Assembly (NCBI GenBank): GCA_004369085.1
Contig: ML210152.1
Coordinates: 265,479-329,478, forward strand
Length of the DNA: 64,000 nucleotides
Direction of reading: 5' to 3'
Source: Coprinopsis marcescibilis
Taxonomy: Eukaryota; Basidiomycota; Agaricomycetes; Agaricales; Psathyrellaceae
Positions 11,816 to 23,828 of the stretch are shown here, piece after piece. A model generated the notes under the pieces. The model ran no database searches, was not told the DNA's origin, and saw only the letters and a program-made list of their open reading frames with translations. Numbering within the stretch: position 1 is the first letter of the stretch; every line of letters begins with the position of its first letter. The position numbers and the translations under genes were made by a program.

Positions 11816-12871
11816 ATGAATGACTATAACACCACTCTAAGCACAAAATTGGACCCTGCTACCCAGGTCAGTAACAGTATCCTTCGAGACGGACAATACA
11901 AGCAACGTCTTCAAGGGTTTCACGATCAAGCTGGTTGTAGCCCACCTCCCGCCACGCTAGAGAACACGCCCGTATTCTTGCTTGCTAGACTTTTATCTTG
12001 GATGGAGCGCCTTCCCGTTCTTTCTTTCTTGACTCTTGCTGCACATTTATCATAGGCTTCGGATTTCGAGTTCGGTTTCGCATCTTCTCGACAAATCAAC
12101 CTCTCACTCACTTATACACGTCATCTTCGCATCCGTTTACTCATTTATATCATCCCAAGTCGAATCTCTTGTAGTTGTATAGTATCTTGATGCACTCGTC
12201 TTCGTATTTCGTATTTCTTGCTATTCTTGCTGTTTTATCTTGCAAATTCTTCGTCATCTTCTTGTAGCCTTCGCCTATACGGTCTTTTCTGCTTGTCTTT
12301 CCTGCTTGTCGTCTTGATCATTTTCATGCACATATCTTCATAGTAGCACTCTCCACGCATTGTTTTCGTTGTCGGATATTCAAACCTCACGCCTCAAGTC
12401 GCATGTAACATTCCGTTGTTGAAACTTGATGTCGTAGATTGGAACAGCTCAAGGAATCATCACACAGTTGTTGTAGACTTGCAGTTTTTGTTGTGCTTGA
12501 GATCTTGAATCTTCTTTGGATCTTGCTGGTAGGCCACTTCTTGATTTCTTGCTTCCTTGGAGCTTGAGGCACTCGAAAATCAGTTCAAACAGTAGAACGT
12601 TGGATAGTGATCATGTATTGTCAGTAAGATATAAGGTAAAAGACGACGACGAGACGCCAGAGAAACGAAAGAATGAAAATGAAGGAAGATCGATCTCGGT
12701 AACAAGCGTACCAGCCAGCCATTTTTGGCTAGAAGAGAACAGTTAGCGAAGTGAGTCAGGGCATATAGAGCCACTTACGATGAGGAAAGAGAGTCTTGGA
12801 TTAATCACGGTTGAGGAGCGAGGAAGGACAGACAGTGGGGGGCGGAGAAGGCGACGCGGCTGACGTGGCAA

Positions 12872-12901
12872 GTTGCAAATGGATGACTCAGTTCTCAGTT
12901 C
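12872..12901. repeat. 30-bp direct repeat, unit 1 (contains TGACTCA)
   Basis: Identical over 30 bp to 13049-13078, with similar flanks (cgtggc on the left, gaccg on the right). The unit contains TGACTCA, the core bound by Gcn4/AP-1-type bZIP factors. Whether it is regulatory is inference. Confidence 0.85.
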
Positions 12902-13048
12902 GGGACCGCCGTTTGCTGTGAGGTTAGGGTTGTAATTACAAAGCTCCCGACGCGGGTACTCATGCTGCCAAGTACTATGAGGATGAAAGCTAAAATTCAC
13001 TTTATTATGTGTACTTATACCTCTGACATAACACAGCACGCGTGGCGG

Positions 13049-13078
13049 GTTGCAAATGGATGACTCAGTTCTCAGTTC
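13049..13078. repeat. 30-bp direct repeat, unit 2 (contains TGACTCA)
   Basis: Second perfect copy, starting 177 bp after the first. It ends 57 bp from the 3' end of the minus-strand TPR fragment. It could be a remnant of a small duplication or a paired bZIP site. Confidence 0.85.
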
Positions 13079-13134
13079 CAGACCGTAACATTTGGAGCTT
13101 CCCTCCATACAAATCGAATACAGTCTAGATTGGA

Positions 13135-15104
13135 TTATACTACAGTATCGTGAAAATCTTGAATTCCTAGATTTCCGGCGAGTTCGTGGAGCGATAGAAT
13201 AGATGCTTTAAGGTCACTCTCGTATCCGTTCGTACGCAGGTGCGCATCCACCAACCTGCGAAATATGACCACTGCTTCTCGAATAATTTCCAAGGCATCG
13301 GGGAGACTGCCAGTACGATGGAGTGCTCCCGAGTACGTCTGAAGCACGGCACTCCCGGTATAATCATAATCGCCATCCGGGTCCTCCTCCATCAGTCGGC
13401 GGTGAATGTCCAAGCCTTCTCGAAGGACTGGGAGTACATCCTGATGTCGGTTGGATTTGTTGAGGCAGAAACCGAGCGTGTCGAGTGTATTGACGACATG
13501 TTCTTTGTAATAGGGTGACGGATCTGTTTTGGCCAACTGACGAAAGATGCCGAGTGCCTCACGGGCAGGCTTGATCCCGTCCGCTTCCTTGCCTGGACAA
13601 TGTCCGAGGTACCAAGCATAACTGATTGAGGAAGTCCGCCAGTCTGGAGTTGTATTGCTCGGGATCTTCAGCTGCAAGACGTTGTTGAATGACAATCGCC
13701 TCTTATAGACGTCCCTGCGCCTCGCTCTGCTCACCGCTGTTTTCAAGGGAGCAAGCCAGTTCGAAGAGGGCGTTAGACAGTGTAGCTTCGGAAGTGTCAA
13801 CTTGAAGATCGTCGACCGCTTGCATGCGTTGAATTTCCAATAGCTCTTCGAGCATATGGACGGCGTCGGAGTGGCGACCACATGAGGTGTAGTCGACGGC
13901 GAGATTTTGAAAGTGCCAGGAGGAAAGTCTCCTGATATTGTTCCAGATCGACAGCTGCCAACTTGCGACGGATATTTTACACATTCGAGACCGGGTGAGA
14001 GGGCCTCTTCGGTCCTGTCGTTGTTTGCAAGGCAGATGGACCAGACATAAAGACTGCCACCTAGCTCAGGTGCTTTCGCTGGATCCTTAAGGAACAACCG
14101 ACGACGAATTTGCAGTGCCTCCTCGACGAAATAGCGAGCCTCATCCGAACGTCCGCACATGTTAAGATCGCAAGCCAGGTTGTGGAGTGAGCTGGACAAG
14201 TCGACCTCGAAGCGCGCTGGATCCCTCTCTGCTAGCCGGCGGCGAATCGCAACTGCCTCCTTCCCAACATCGATGGAGTCCTTCCGTCTCTCGGCTTCTG
14301 CAAGATCTGGTTCGTACGTGGAAGGTCCCTTGAGAGACAATTTTCGGCGAATGGCGATTGCTTCTTCCACGTATGGAACGGCTTCTGCTGGGCGTTCGCA
14401 TACCCTGAGGTCGTACGCGATATTATGGAGAGGACCCAAGGCCGGTTCGAATTGATCGGGGTCAGCCTCACCTAACCTGCGTCGGATGGATATCGCCTCT
14501 TCGCCAAACTCGACCGCATCTTCCGTTTTTCCAGCACTGGCCAAATACATGGCGCCATTGTGGATGGAGTTGGCTAAGTCTTCCAGCTCGACGGGATTTG
14601 CATCTGCCAATGGATACTGGCTTCCTCTATGTGTTTGATTGCGGTTTCGTAACGGTTACACGAGTTGAAGTCGCTAGCCAAATTGTGAAGAGTTCTGGCC
14701 ATCTCTTTTTCGAAGCGGTTTGGCCCTACTTCTGCAAGCTTGCGACGGGTTGAGAGGGATTCTTCTCCGAATTCAATGGCTTCTGTGAGCCTTCCGCAGT
14801 CAGCAAGGACAATTGCGTAGGTGTGAAGTGCGTCTGCTAAGTTTGTCTCGCATTGGTCGGCCTTTATCTCCACCAATCGTCGGCGAATGTCGACCAGATC
14901 TTCTACCAGGGGAAGCGCGTCTTGATTGCGGCCACAGGACCTGAGGGTGTAGCATAGGTTGCTAAGAGTCAGTGCCAAGGCGGGTTCAAACAGAACTGGG
15001 TCGACCATGGCCAATCTGCGACGAATAGAGACGGCCTCCATACCCGGGTCGATAGCGTCTGCAACCCGCCCACTATTTGCCAAATATAGAGAATAGTAAT
15101 GGAG
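13135..15104 (-). pseudogene. Degenerate TPR array, C-terminal half of an NLR
   Basis: TPR repeats run from 15104 down to the stop at 13135 but are interrupted. The upstream frame (to about 14574) ends after KHIEEASI where a repeat should continue. A second frame (from about 14610) loses register near 13985, where another frame carries FQNLAVDYTSCGRHSDAV and related units to about 13703. A third segment resumes near 13640 and reads to the end. At least three indels are needed. There is no start codon at the 5' edge and no NACHT domain. The first 230 bp (15104-14880) closely match positions 254-21 of the NACHT-TPR gene at the left edge of the window, in the same orientation, and the homology stops abruptly at tagtaatggagg. 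It is therefore a broken paralogous tail, probably not translated as a unit. Confidence 0.82.
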
Positions 15105-15333
15105 GCTTGGTACGGTATAGGTCGTATGGACGTAATAGATCCATTTCTTTGAGATTAAACTTGAACTCGTTCAAAGATAGAATATGCCCAATGATAGGGG
15201 CATGGGATTTGTAGAGTACACAGGCGCGTCATAAACAAAATCGTGATTTGGACCTGAGACCTCTCGGCCACCGTACCCTTGTCTCGTTCTCGCACCATTG
15301 TCATCCAACACCTTGACGTTGTACACCACATCG

Positions 15334-16148
15334 ATGGCCCAGCTTATTCGCTCCGCAAAGTCTGGCAGCGACTGGACGTCTAATGAGCTCTACGGCCTAT
15401 AACATCTCCATCACGCCGACCTCCCCAGATAATTTCTTCCAACACGACCCAGACCCATCGCTCGACCATCTTGATCCCTCCATCCTCACGTCACCGGCCA
15501 TCCACTTCGACGACCCCAACCTCTCAGAATCAACTGCAGAATACCTGGGCTATTTAGATCTCGCTACCCGTGCCTCTCACGTAAGCGCCATTGTCGATTT
15601 CGCCGCGGCGACTCTGAGGCTCCTGGGCTTCCGCGCACCAAAAACCACAGTGGCAACCCGCTACATAATCCCTCTCACCGTCTGCGGCGAGAAACGTGCG
15701 GCTCAAACAGACGTATGCATTATCCATCGCCCATCCACCATCCTACTCGTCCTTGTTGAAGACAAGACAATCTTCAACAACACGCCCGCTTTCGATGTCG
15801 AGGCCCAGGTTGTGGCCGAGGCGATCGCAGCGTTCCAATTCAACAACGGCAAGCGTGCAGATAACGGCCGATCCATCCTTGAAGCTATGACCATCCCCTG
15901 CATCACCATGTCCGGCACCACGCCCACCTTCTACCTTGTCCCAGTTACCAAGGAACTAAGCGACGCTGTCATCACCGGCCACTATCCTACGTCACCAACT
16001 CACGCCTTGAAGTGCGTCACTTTCAACGCATCGAAGGCGGGTCAGCGATGGAATGGCGGACATGGAATTTCGAAAGATTGCTTTGAAACGCTTCCTTGCG
16101 TTCAAAGCTCTCGCAAAAAGCCATTGGCAGCGGTACATTGTGGTTTAG
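15334..16148 (+). pseudogene. PD-(D/E)XK-like nuclease family protein with two frameshifts
   Basis: Three consecutive pieces in different frames make one sensible protein. The start (15334-15390) reads MAQLIRSAKSGSDWTSNEL. The middle (about 15395-16055) reads AYNISITPTSPDNFF onward, with TDVCI, LVLVEDKT and EAQVVAEAIAAFQFNN. The end (about 16060-16148) reads MEFRKIALKRFLAFKALAKS and stops at TAG. The spacing Asp, then about 17 residues, then Glu-Asp-Lys fits a PD-(D/E)XK active site, and I recall similar Agaricomycete-specific proteins of about 270 aa. One-nt shifts near 15391 and 16060 break the gene; without the first, the ATG frame ends after 22 codons. Sequencing errors cannot be excluded. 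It sits between a broken TPR fragment and NACHT copy B, so its setting is the NLR island. Nuclease activity is inferred from the motif only. Confidence 0.7.
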
Positions 16149-16330
16149 GCTCACATCTCCACCGCGTTTCACTTCCTTTGAACTACATGAACCCCATTGT
16201 CACAGTACTTTTTTTTTTTGATGTTTCCTTCGATAATCGACAAATGCATAAACTTGTAACCGTTTGTGAATAAAGTTGGCTCGAAATTTGACTTTGTGGA
16301 GCAGAAAGCACGGGTAGGCATCAGTTTGAC

Positions 16331-18727
16331 TGTGGCTATTAGGCTCAGTATAGATCTACTTTTTTTGAACATGTGCTATATCCAAGTGGAACATGGCATT
16401 ATTCTGGCAACACTAGCAAATTGAAGAAAGCCTGAAGATACACCTTTCTCAACTCAGTTTTAGGCTCACTACGCGCCCCAGCCAAGGAAAGTAATCGGGT
16501 AAGATCTGACCGTTTCACTCGAATCCGTTGAATCCTTCTGCAGAGTAATAGACAGCCTTCTTGAGGGTCTCGCTTAGAGCACTGTGAGGTGGGAGGACCA
16601 AGATCAGGAACGGCAAATTGATCGAAAAAAAGTTCCACAAACCCTTTTGCGGTGGAGGGAATCCTGAAGCACCTCGATGGTCCTGAGTGGGAATGAAAAC
16701 CTTTCTGCCATTCCTCCTGCTACATAGTGGTGTAAGAATATATATCCAAGGGATTTGACGGGGTCGCAAAGTAACAGAGAGGTTGAAAGAGGTTTGGTGT
16801 TATCGTCCAAAGCATGGCGGGTATGGCCGAACCACTCCTCGATGGCATAGTCCTTGACTTTGCGATGATATGTACCGGCATCCTCATCATCCATACTCGC
16901 AATCTTGACGCAGATGACAGCGAGGTCGTGATGAGTAACAGCGGTAGACTGGTACAAGTCTCCTCCGCGCAAGGGAGAGAGTAAGAAGTCTTCGATGCTC
17001 CTGTGGTAGAAGTAAACGGAGGAGGATGATAGTTGATTTGGGACATGGAGGATGGAGTGGAGGTCGCAAAAGGCTATTTCGGTTGTCCCCTTCTCAAGGC
17101 CGAGCATTCCGTCCAGAAAAGCGCCATTAACACCATACGTCTGGAACGTTTCTCGGCCTTGGCGAATAACAAGAACAACGTGCAGCAGCCGTTTGAGGAG
17201 TGCAATATCGACATCTGGTGGGTGCAAGATCGAGTGGTACAGCGCATCCAGCTCTTTAAAAGGATTGTCGGCTATAGAAGTGGTGGCAGCTGCAGAAACC
17301 TTCAACACATGGTCCAGCATCGCCATAGGGGATCGCCTGGGATTGTCCACGAATTTGATAACTGTGGAGGCATATATGAATTGGGACGACGACTTGTTGA
17401 CAAGAGTCTCCAAAACGTCTTCCGTTGGCCAGTCAGGTGGAATGGAAGTCTTTGCTGGGTGAGTCTGTCGGATCTCTTCAAACTTGTCCGAGAAGTAGTC
17501 GCGAATGTCGCTCGTTCCATCGTAAACTTCGAGGCGGATTCGGTGTGCGAGCTTGTTGATGTCGTCAGAGTCGAAAGTGGTGCGAATGTCGTACTCGGGG
17601 CGACTGGCAATGATGAAACGGAATGATGCAACCTTCGCCAGGAGTAAGGCGACGTCGATGACCATTCGACGCTCGCGGATATCTCGACATTCGTCGAGTC
17701 CATCGATCACAACCACGGTTGGGAAGTCAGCCGCTTTAGCGAACAGACGTTTCTTCCAAGACCCCTGAGTCTTCTTGAGTTTAGCGAGGGGTCCAACAAG
17801 GAGTATCTTTGCCTGAACATCCCCGCTCTTCTGGAATATCGTTGGATCGTCCTTGAGAATCTTCGCGACCAATGGCTTCAACCCAGGTACGCAAGATACG
17901 AGTTGATTGGTCAATGTAGCCACGAACCGTTGCGCATTGTCCAGGCCGGGTATACGGACTGAAAAGAAGAATGACGCAGCCAACTGGTTTTCTTTTTGGA
18001 AAATTTGAGCTACAGAGCGCTGGATACATGTCTTCCCTCCTCCTGCTGGCCCCGAGAACCACAGTAGGGGTTTTGATCCTCGATGCCTCGTCCACGTCGC
18101 GATATCCTGGACAATCTCTTTTCTCGTTCCTCTATGGCATTTTGGTGCATAGAGAGCTGATGCTGACTCGTGGGTAGCCTCTATGGCTACAAATTCAAGA
18201 AGTATTGACAAAGGACCGTTGTCTGAGTACAGTTCCGTTAGACTCTCATCGCCTAACAGCAATCTGGGTACTGTCACCTTTCCTGCCAGTCGTAACTGAG
18301 ATAGTCTGTGCTGTCGCAAATGTGCTGTTGTTGATAGTGAAATTTTGCGCATTCGGAAACGCCATGTCCTGGTTGCCCTGTGGTGAAAGAAGGTAGGTAT
18401 CCAAAAAGCAAGAGTGGCGATTCAAAGACCGCCACGATGAATATTTAGGATCACACCGCTATACACCTTATAAGGTCAACCTCTGTCAACCTTCACCTCA
18501 TGATCCTCATCCCTTGCGGATCGCTGATTGCCGGGTTTCTAGATCCCGGAATGCTTTCTGAGAAATCATGTCAGGAAAATTAGGAAAAGTCACGATTGTC
18601 CTGCGCACCTCCAGAGTCCAGATGTGGTTCCTATCCGGAAGTGATGGTCATTTAATTCATGCAGCACATGGTCTCAAACCATAATAGAAGATGGAACTAC
18701 CAGCAAAGAGCCCTGGTCAGAGCGAAA
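16331..18727. repeat. 2.4-kb direct duplication, copy B
   Basis: Partner of 4003-6408, in the same orientation. The 9.9-kb stretch between the copies carries the two TPR fragments, the nuclease-like pseudogene and the small gene. Two long, nearly identical direct repeats make the interval prone to deletion or amplification by unequal crossing over. Confidence 0.93.
16399..18365 (-). pseudogene. NACHT-domain NLR-like gene, copy B, truncated by a frameshift
   Basis: Same architecture as copy A: exon 1 at 18365-18278 (MAFPNAQNFTINN), a 55-nt intron (18223-18277), then exon 2 from 18222. Walker A and Walker B are intact. At 16625-16631 copy B has seven A (plus strand) where copy A reads AAAACA, a net gain of one base. 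The frame then ends at 16604 after CGTFFRS, giving about 568 aa, whereas the original frame continues in another register to 16399 and encodes the conserved tail (PTSQCSKRDPQEGC, then KRSDLTRLLSLAGARSEP). The C-terminal 70 residues are thus lost or replaced. The NTPase core is complete, so a truncated but active protein is possible; a recently formed pseudogene or a sequencing error in the homopolymer are the alternatives. Confidence 0.85.
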
Positions 18728-18853
18728 AGACGAAATATTATTGCAAGGTATACACGAAAATGATTCCGAACGAACAAAACCGAGCCCCTGTTGGATATGA
18801 GATGAGAAAAACCAGATCAAGGATAGCGAGTTGCATATAGAGAGTCCAATAGT

Positions 18854-21800
18854 TCATGTACGTAGGACACCACCGCCCTTTGTGTGGCACACAGGACAAC
18901 CGTTCCGTAGCCTGGATCGGATCATTGTTTCGCTGGATGACGAAGAACACTGGATCAGTCAACAGGCACGAGAAGGTGACGGCGAAGCACTCACAAGGCG
19001 ATAATACCACTGACACTGGTACCTCTCGACCCATGCCTGGTGGGATCACCATTGCGACTACCGTAACCCACGCTCCTCAGAATGGGATCCGTGGGCAAGG
19101 GTAGATGCGCTAAATTTCCCCCAGTGCAGGATGCATGCACGACATGCCGACACAAGAACACGAGAGAGAGCGAAGAGTGATGGGGATTCATGAAATCTTT
19201 GCCAGAGGAAGACTTCCCGGTTGAAGGGTCGGGAGTCGAAGGTGCCAGGTGGTCCAAGTGTTGGTGGAAAAGCAATGGTTGCGAACAAACAGGACAGGTA
19301 CTTTTGGCTATTAGCATAGAGTTAGTATAAGGCTTAGGTAAACGCGGTGCGGAAAGTACCTCCAAGCGCGAGACCTCCGCCCTGCCTTCTCCCGAGGAGC
19401 TCTGCGAGCTCCGCACAATCACCTTCCAAAATGGCCTTGCAACCCTCCAGGAGTTCTATTTGGAGGTGGAAGTCCTATTGTGCATTGATTAGCTCAATAC
19501 AGTGGAATGCAAGCTATGTTACAGACCTGTAGAATCTTGATCAGCGCCTCCTTCAACCCGGGAATCTCCAGGCCATTTCGTATACGTCTGATCAGCCTAA
19601 TGGGTGAAATCTCAACACCAACATTTTCGAGTAAACCACGAATGAAGGTTGGTCGAGTCTCTGAATACCGAAGTAGGTCCTCCCAAAGATCGTCGTCGTT
19701 CTGTGCTTTAGCGAACTCAATGGCCTATAAAACAAGGCAACTCAAAGGGAGAACACATGCAAGAACACGCTGGTATGACTAACCCGATGAACATCGCCCA
19801 ATCGTTCAATGATTAGCGTCAACGCCTTCTTGTTGTCCCCCATCCTACCGAGCAGGAACACCATCTCTGGGACGAGATCGCGTTCGTTGCAGACTTTATA
19901 CGCCTAAAAAAGGGGGCATCAGTGGGGTTCCCACTTAATTTAAACAACGGCTTTACTTTCTCAAGATTGTAGTAGTTGCTCGTCCGCAAAAAGTCAATAA
20001 GTCTTGAAACCGCGAATTCGGCGTACATTTTGACCTGGGGACGATCAGAAACATGAGCGTGGACGTGAGTAGACTACGAACCTGCAGGTCTGCGAAAGTC
20101 GACACTAAATGTGGATCCTTTTCGACCAATGCATCAAGGTACAGGAACAAGTAATAGGGTCTCTGCTGGAGCTGCTGCACCACTCGATTGATCTAGACGA
20201 CGCAATTAGTCCGTGACCTCTACAGCAAAGGAGGCATATATACATACAGATATTGAGTGAATGTTGTTTACGAGCAACTTGATAGCTTCGCTATGTTCCC
20301 ACTGTTTAGTTTCCCCAGAGACTGGGGTTGTAGATGCAAAATCTTTCGACTTAACATCACCCTTTGCGCTCTGCTCCTTCTCTTTGCGCCTTTCCATTAG
20401 CTCATGGTCAAACTCAACCAGAAGCAACACCTGATCCTGGACGTCTGTAAAGAGATTGTTCTCGCGAATCAGCTCAAAGACATTCTGCCGCCGCAATCTC
20501 AGGAAGTACGGAAGGGCTTTCCCTGGTTGTCGATTGGAGGTGTATCTATGGTAAATTAGCTTATCATCAGTTTTCGTCACAAGTCTCAATACTCACAGCT
20601 CTGCCATGCACTCCATGAGCAAGACGATGGCCTCCTGTCTCGTTAAGCCGTCTTCTTGGGGTATCGGCGATCCACCTCGCTCAAGCTTATCCAACTGAGC
20701 TTTGACAGCCACGATAACAGCTCCAATGTCGTAAATTTCCCGAGGCCAGGTTTTGACAGTTTCAAGTAATGTCTACAAGAGCCAAGCGGTTAATTCTTCG
20801 TCTGGCAAATTAAAAGGCGAACTTACCCGAAGATCCCGAGTGAGGAAATGAGCGAGAATCATCTCATAGACGACATGATCAAGTCTTGGAGCTTCGGTTG
20901 GGACGTATGGAATAATAGTCTGAGCAATAGTGTCAACGATGAAACCATTGGGTGACAGTAGCGTAACGAACCTGCAGCTGCTTCCGCCCTGCAAACTCCC
21001 ATATCCACCCTTCCCATCGCTTTTCAACAGCCTCGCCTTTTCCTCTTCCACAGACTTTAGACATAATCGAAGCTGCCTTGGAGTATTCGTCTGTTAACAG
21101 GCATCAGACAATTTCTCAAGGGACAACCTTTGCTGAACCTCACCCTGATCAACCAGATACTGAATGTACTTCTGTCCGATACTGTGAACCGTCAGATCAT
21201 CCTCACTATCGCCACCTGACTCGTCCTTCCCGGACTCCTTATGCCGCTCGCGACTAGGCTGTTCCAATAGCTCCAATTTTTCCACCTCTCTCAACGCAAG
21301 TTCCCACTTGGCTCCTTGCACCAGCCATCGAACCCGATCCCTCAGATCTCTCCTTCGGACAAGCACCAAGTCTCTGGGACTCATCACCACATAACAGCGC
21401 TCTGTGTCTTTATCCCGAATATTGGACACGGGTTTGGAAGCCTTGGAGCCTGTAACAACTTTTAAAATCCCACACATAAACGATTTGCTTAAAGGCTTAC
21501 CAAATGCATCCGCGTCGCCGCGAATGACCGCCAGAGAGTACTCGTTACAGCCCCACTTCTCAAAGTCCCGGACACTCAGCATGTCATTTCCAAGCTCCTC
21601 GCCAGTACTTCTTGAGATTATTCTCATTTCGGGACGTTCCGCGACGAATCGCTTCGTTGCTGCAGTCTCTGTAGGTACCTCGTCTAAAGTCCTCGTCATT
21701 AATAGCAGATCAAGTGAAAAGTAATGGGACCCTCACCATCGCTTTGGGCAGGCTTCAACAGCGCTGGAGGGGGATTGCACGTCAAAAGCAGGAAAGATGT

Positions 21801-23299
21801 CATAGGGGCTGCATTGGCAAGTGGTATCGACTGTCGCCGTTGAGGAGTAGATGGCCTAGGCACGCCGTTGTTCGTTGTCCCCAAGTGTTTCGAAGGACTA
21901 GCATGCACCGTCGCGTCAGTTCTGGTAGAAACCGCTTTAGAGCGAGGACTCTGCTTCTCGTCATAAGTATGATCCTCAAAGTGATTTACTGGTATCATCG
22001 GATGAGGTGCGATGCCAGCTATAGCCGACCCGTCCATCTGGAAGACTGCCGTGACTTCGACTACGAACGGTGCTGTATTGATGTCCTTCGTGGTGCTTGA
22101 ACTCCCGGCATTGGGTGGAGAGGAGGTAACGTTCCCTGGTCGGGCTCTTATTCTGACAACTTTGATGAAATCTGCCCACGCAATGAGCAGCGTTCCCTCG
22201 TCTTGCCAAAAAAGCACTGGCTTGAAGAGCTCCGCACGCGGGCTGTTAGGGGCCCGTTCGATATAAGTGACGAGGGATTTTGAGGAAGGGTGGTATATCT
22301 TCACGCCCTACTTGAATCGTGAGCCTTCCATCTGGATGAGAGAGAGCTCTAGAGCTTACTGTGTCATTGGCCCATGCAATCAATCCGTTGCTTCCTCCAT
22401 GTCCTATTCCAATCCATCTCACACTCCAAATCGGTCCCTCTCCAGTACTGATGGTTGTTTCCCGGTGACCGATCCAGCCTTTCTCATACAAGATAAGGTT
22501 CCCGGCCAGGCCACCACATACGAACGCCCGAGAGCCTCGCTTGGATGCGAACTGGGGCTCCATCGCAATTGCCCGCATAGGCCGCTTCAAGTCGAAGGAA
22601 TAGTGCTCATTGCTAGATGAACCTGGGGTCAACCCAATAGAACGAACGAAGACTTGACCTAAATGACTTGAACCATCAGCAAGAGATACGAGGTCGACCT
22701 TGCAAGTCATTTACCGTCGATTGACGCAGTCGCAATCCATTCCCCTGTCTCATCGAACTCAATGTCAACAATGGACGCCAAATGTGGTTTGTAGGATTTG
22801 AGGCGTTTGCCGGACACATCCATGATATGGACTATGCCCGCATGTGTTCCCAGAGCCTACATTCACATTGAGTTTTAAAAGTGATATCGGTAGTCCGACA
22901 ACGTACTATTAAACGGTTCCCGCTAGTAGCGATGGCACTGGCAGAATCCTTCTTCAGCAGCTCCGGAACCGCCCCTTCGATGCGAGAGTACTTGAGCGCA
23001 GGCTCCTCTTCGTCTTCCCCTTCACTGTCCTCCTCGTCTTCATCCTCATCTTGCTCACTCGAAGCCTCACTCGGATCTTCGCTCTCTTCCTCATCATCGC
23101 TGCCCTGCTCCGACTCTCCATCCTCAGTTCCGTCATCAGTGTTGGTGCCCGTAACACCACTCATCTTCGACGGGGAGTCGGTGAAGCGTGGAGGTGCAAG
23201 GTGGTCGTTATCTTCATCATGATTGTGGCTCCCATTCGCGTGTTTGGCGTGTTCTTGCAGTTCTACCTTGTGCGGTGAACTCATCGCACATGAGCTCAT
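18854..23299 (-). CDS. VPS41: Vacuolar protein sorting-associated protein 41 (HOPS subunit)
   Basis: HOPS tethering subunit acting in late endosome/AP-3 vesicle fusion with the vacuole. Seventeen exons close into about 1,197 codons: 23299-22907, 22856-22715, 22658-22360, 22307-21737, 21683-21501, 21449-21144, 21090-20972, 20919-20827, 20772-20597, 20545-20248, 20192-20082, 20034-19957, 19903-19784, 19724-19527, 19474-19360, 19307-18995 and 18932-18854. Order of parts: a Glu/Asp-rich leader; PALKYSRIEG and KKDSASAIA before a WD40 domain (ALGTHAGIVHIMDVSGKRLK); a clathrin-heavy-chain-repeat region (TIIPYVPTEAPRLDHVVYEM, AYKVCNERDLVPEMVFLLGR); and a C-terminal RING-H2 with STCPVCSQPLL, FLCRHVVHASC and NGCPVCHTKG. 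The last Cys pair is found only by splicing in the final exon, which confirms the end. Start chosen at the first ATG of the acidic leader. Confidence 0.96.
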
Positions 23300-23828
23300 T
23301 CACTGGGTCCCTGAGGTTGTGTTGCTGGCTCCAACTCGTCCAGTGCGCCAAATGTGGTTCTTTGTTCGTATCAGAGTTTGGAAAAGAATCCAATGTGTGC
23401 GATACGCGTTCAAAAAGAGAATGTTGAGGAGGACATACACCGCCGTTATGGATCCAGGTCAGCAGCAGATCAAAATTCTGACCTGGGAGTCGTTGCCACA
23501 TCAGATCACAAAAAGACCTTGACATGATGTCAAAAACGAACTCATAAAGTCATAATTTAATTTGGGGATCCCATTCTGACGTCGAACCCTGATGTCAGAA
23601 TCAGCTCAAGTCTGCCAGGTCAGGATATCATCCCCGCTTCTCTGGGTCACTGCATCCCGTATATCCCACGTATATTCTCAGAATAAAATGTTTTTAATGG
23701 GAGATTGTTCGCAACTGAAATGATTATATTGGCTATACAATAGGACACTGCTCGGAACGGAGAGACACTACGATAATGGAGACTGGTATTGCATATATGG
23801 GTTCATGGATTGTTCAGGGAAGAATAAT
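23300..23828. other. Intergenic spacer between two minus-strand genes
   Basis: This is the VPS41 promoter side and the 3' side of the next gene. It contains a perfect 8-bp inverted repeat (attctgac at 23573-23580 and gtcagaat at 23594-23601) around a 13-nt loop. I see no gene. Confidence 0.5.

Larger units (their letters stand above)
11816..13134. other. Intergenic region with a repeated 30-bp element
   Basis: I see no recognisable gene. The left half is T-rich and of low complexity; the right half carries two perfect 30-bp direct repeats listed separately. A 121-codon minus-strand frame spans those repeats but resembles nothing I know. Confidence 0.45.

Noticed and set aside
12743..13108. 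121-codon minus-strand frame spanning the 30-bp repeats
   Set aside because: It resembles no known protein, and the internal repetition is explained by the DNA repeats.
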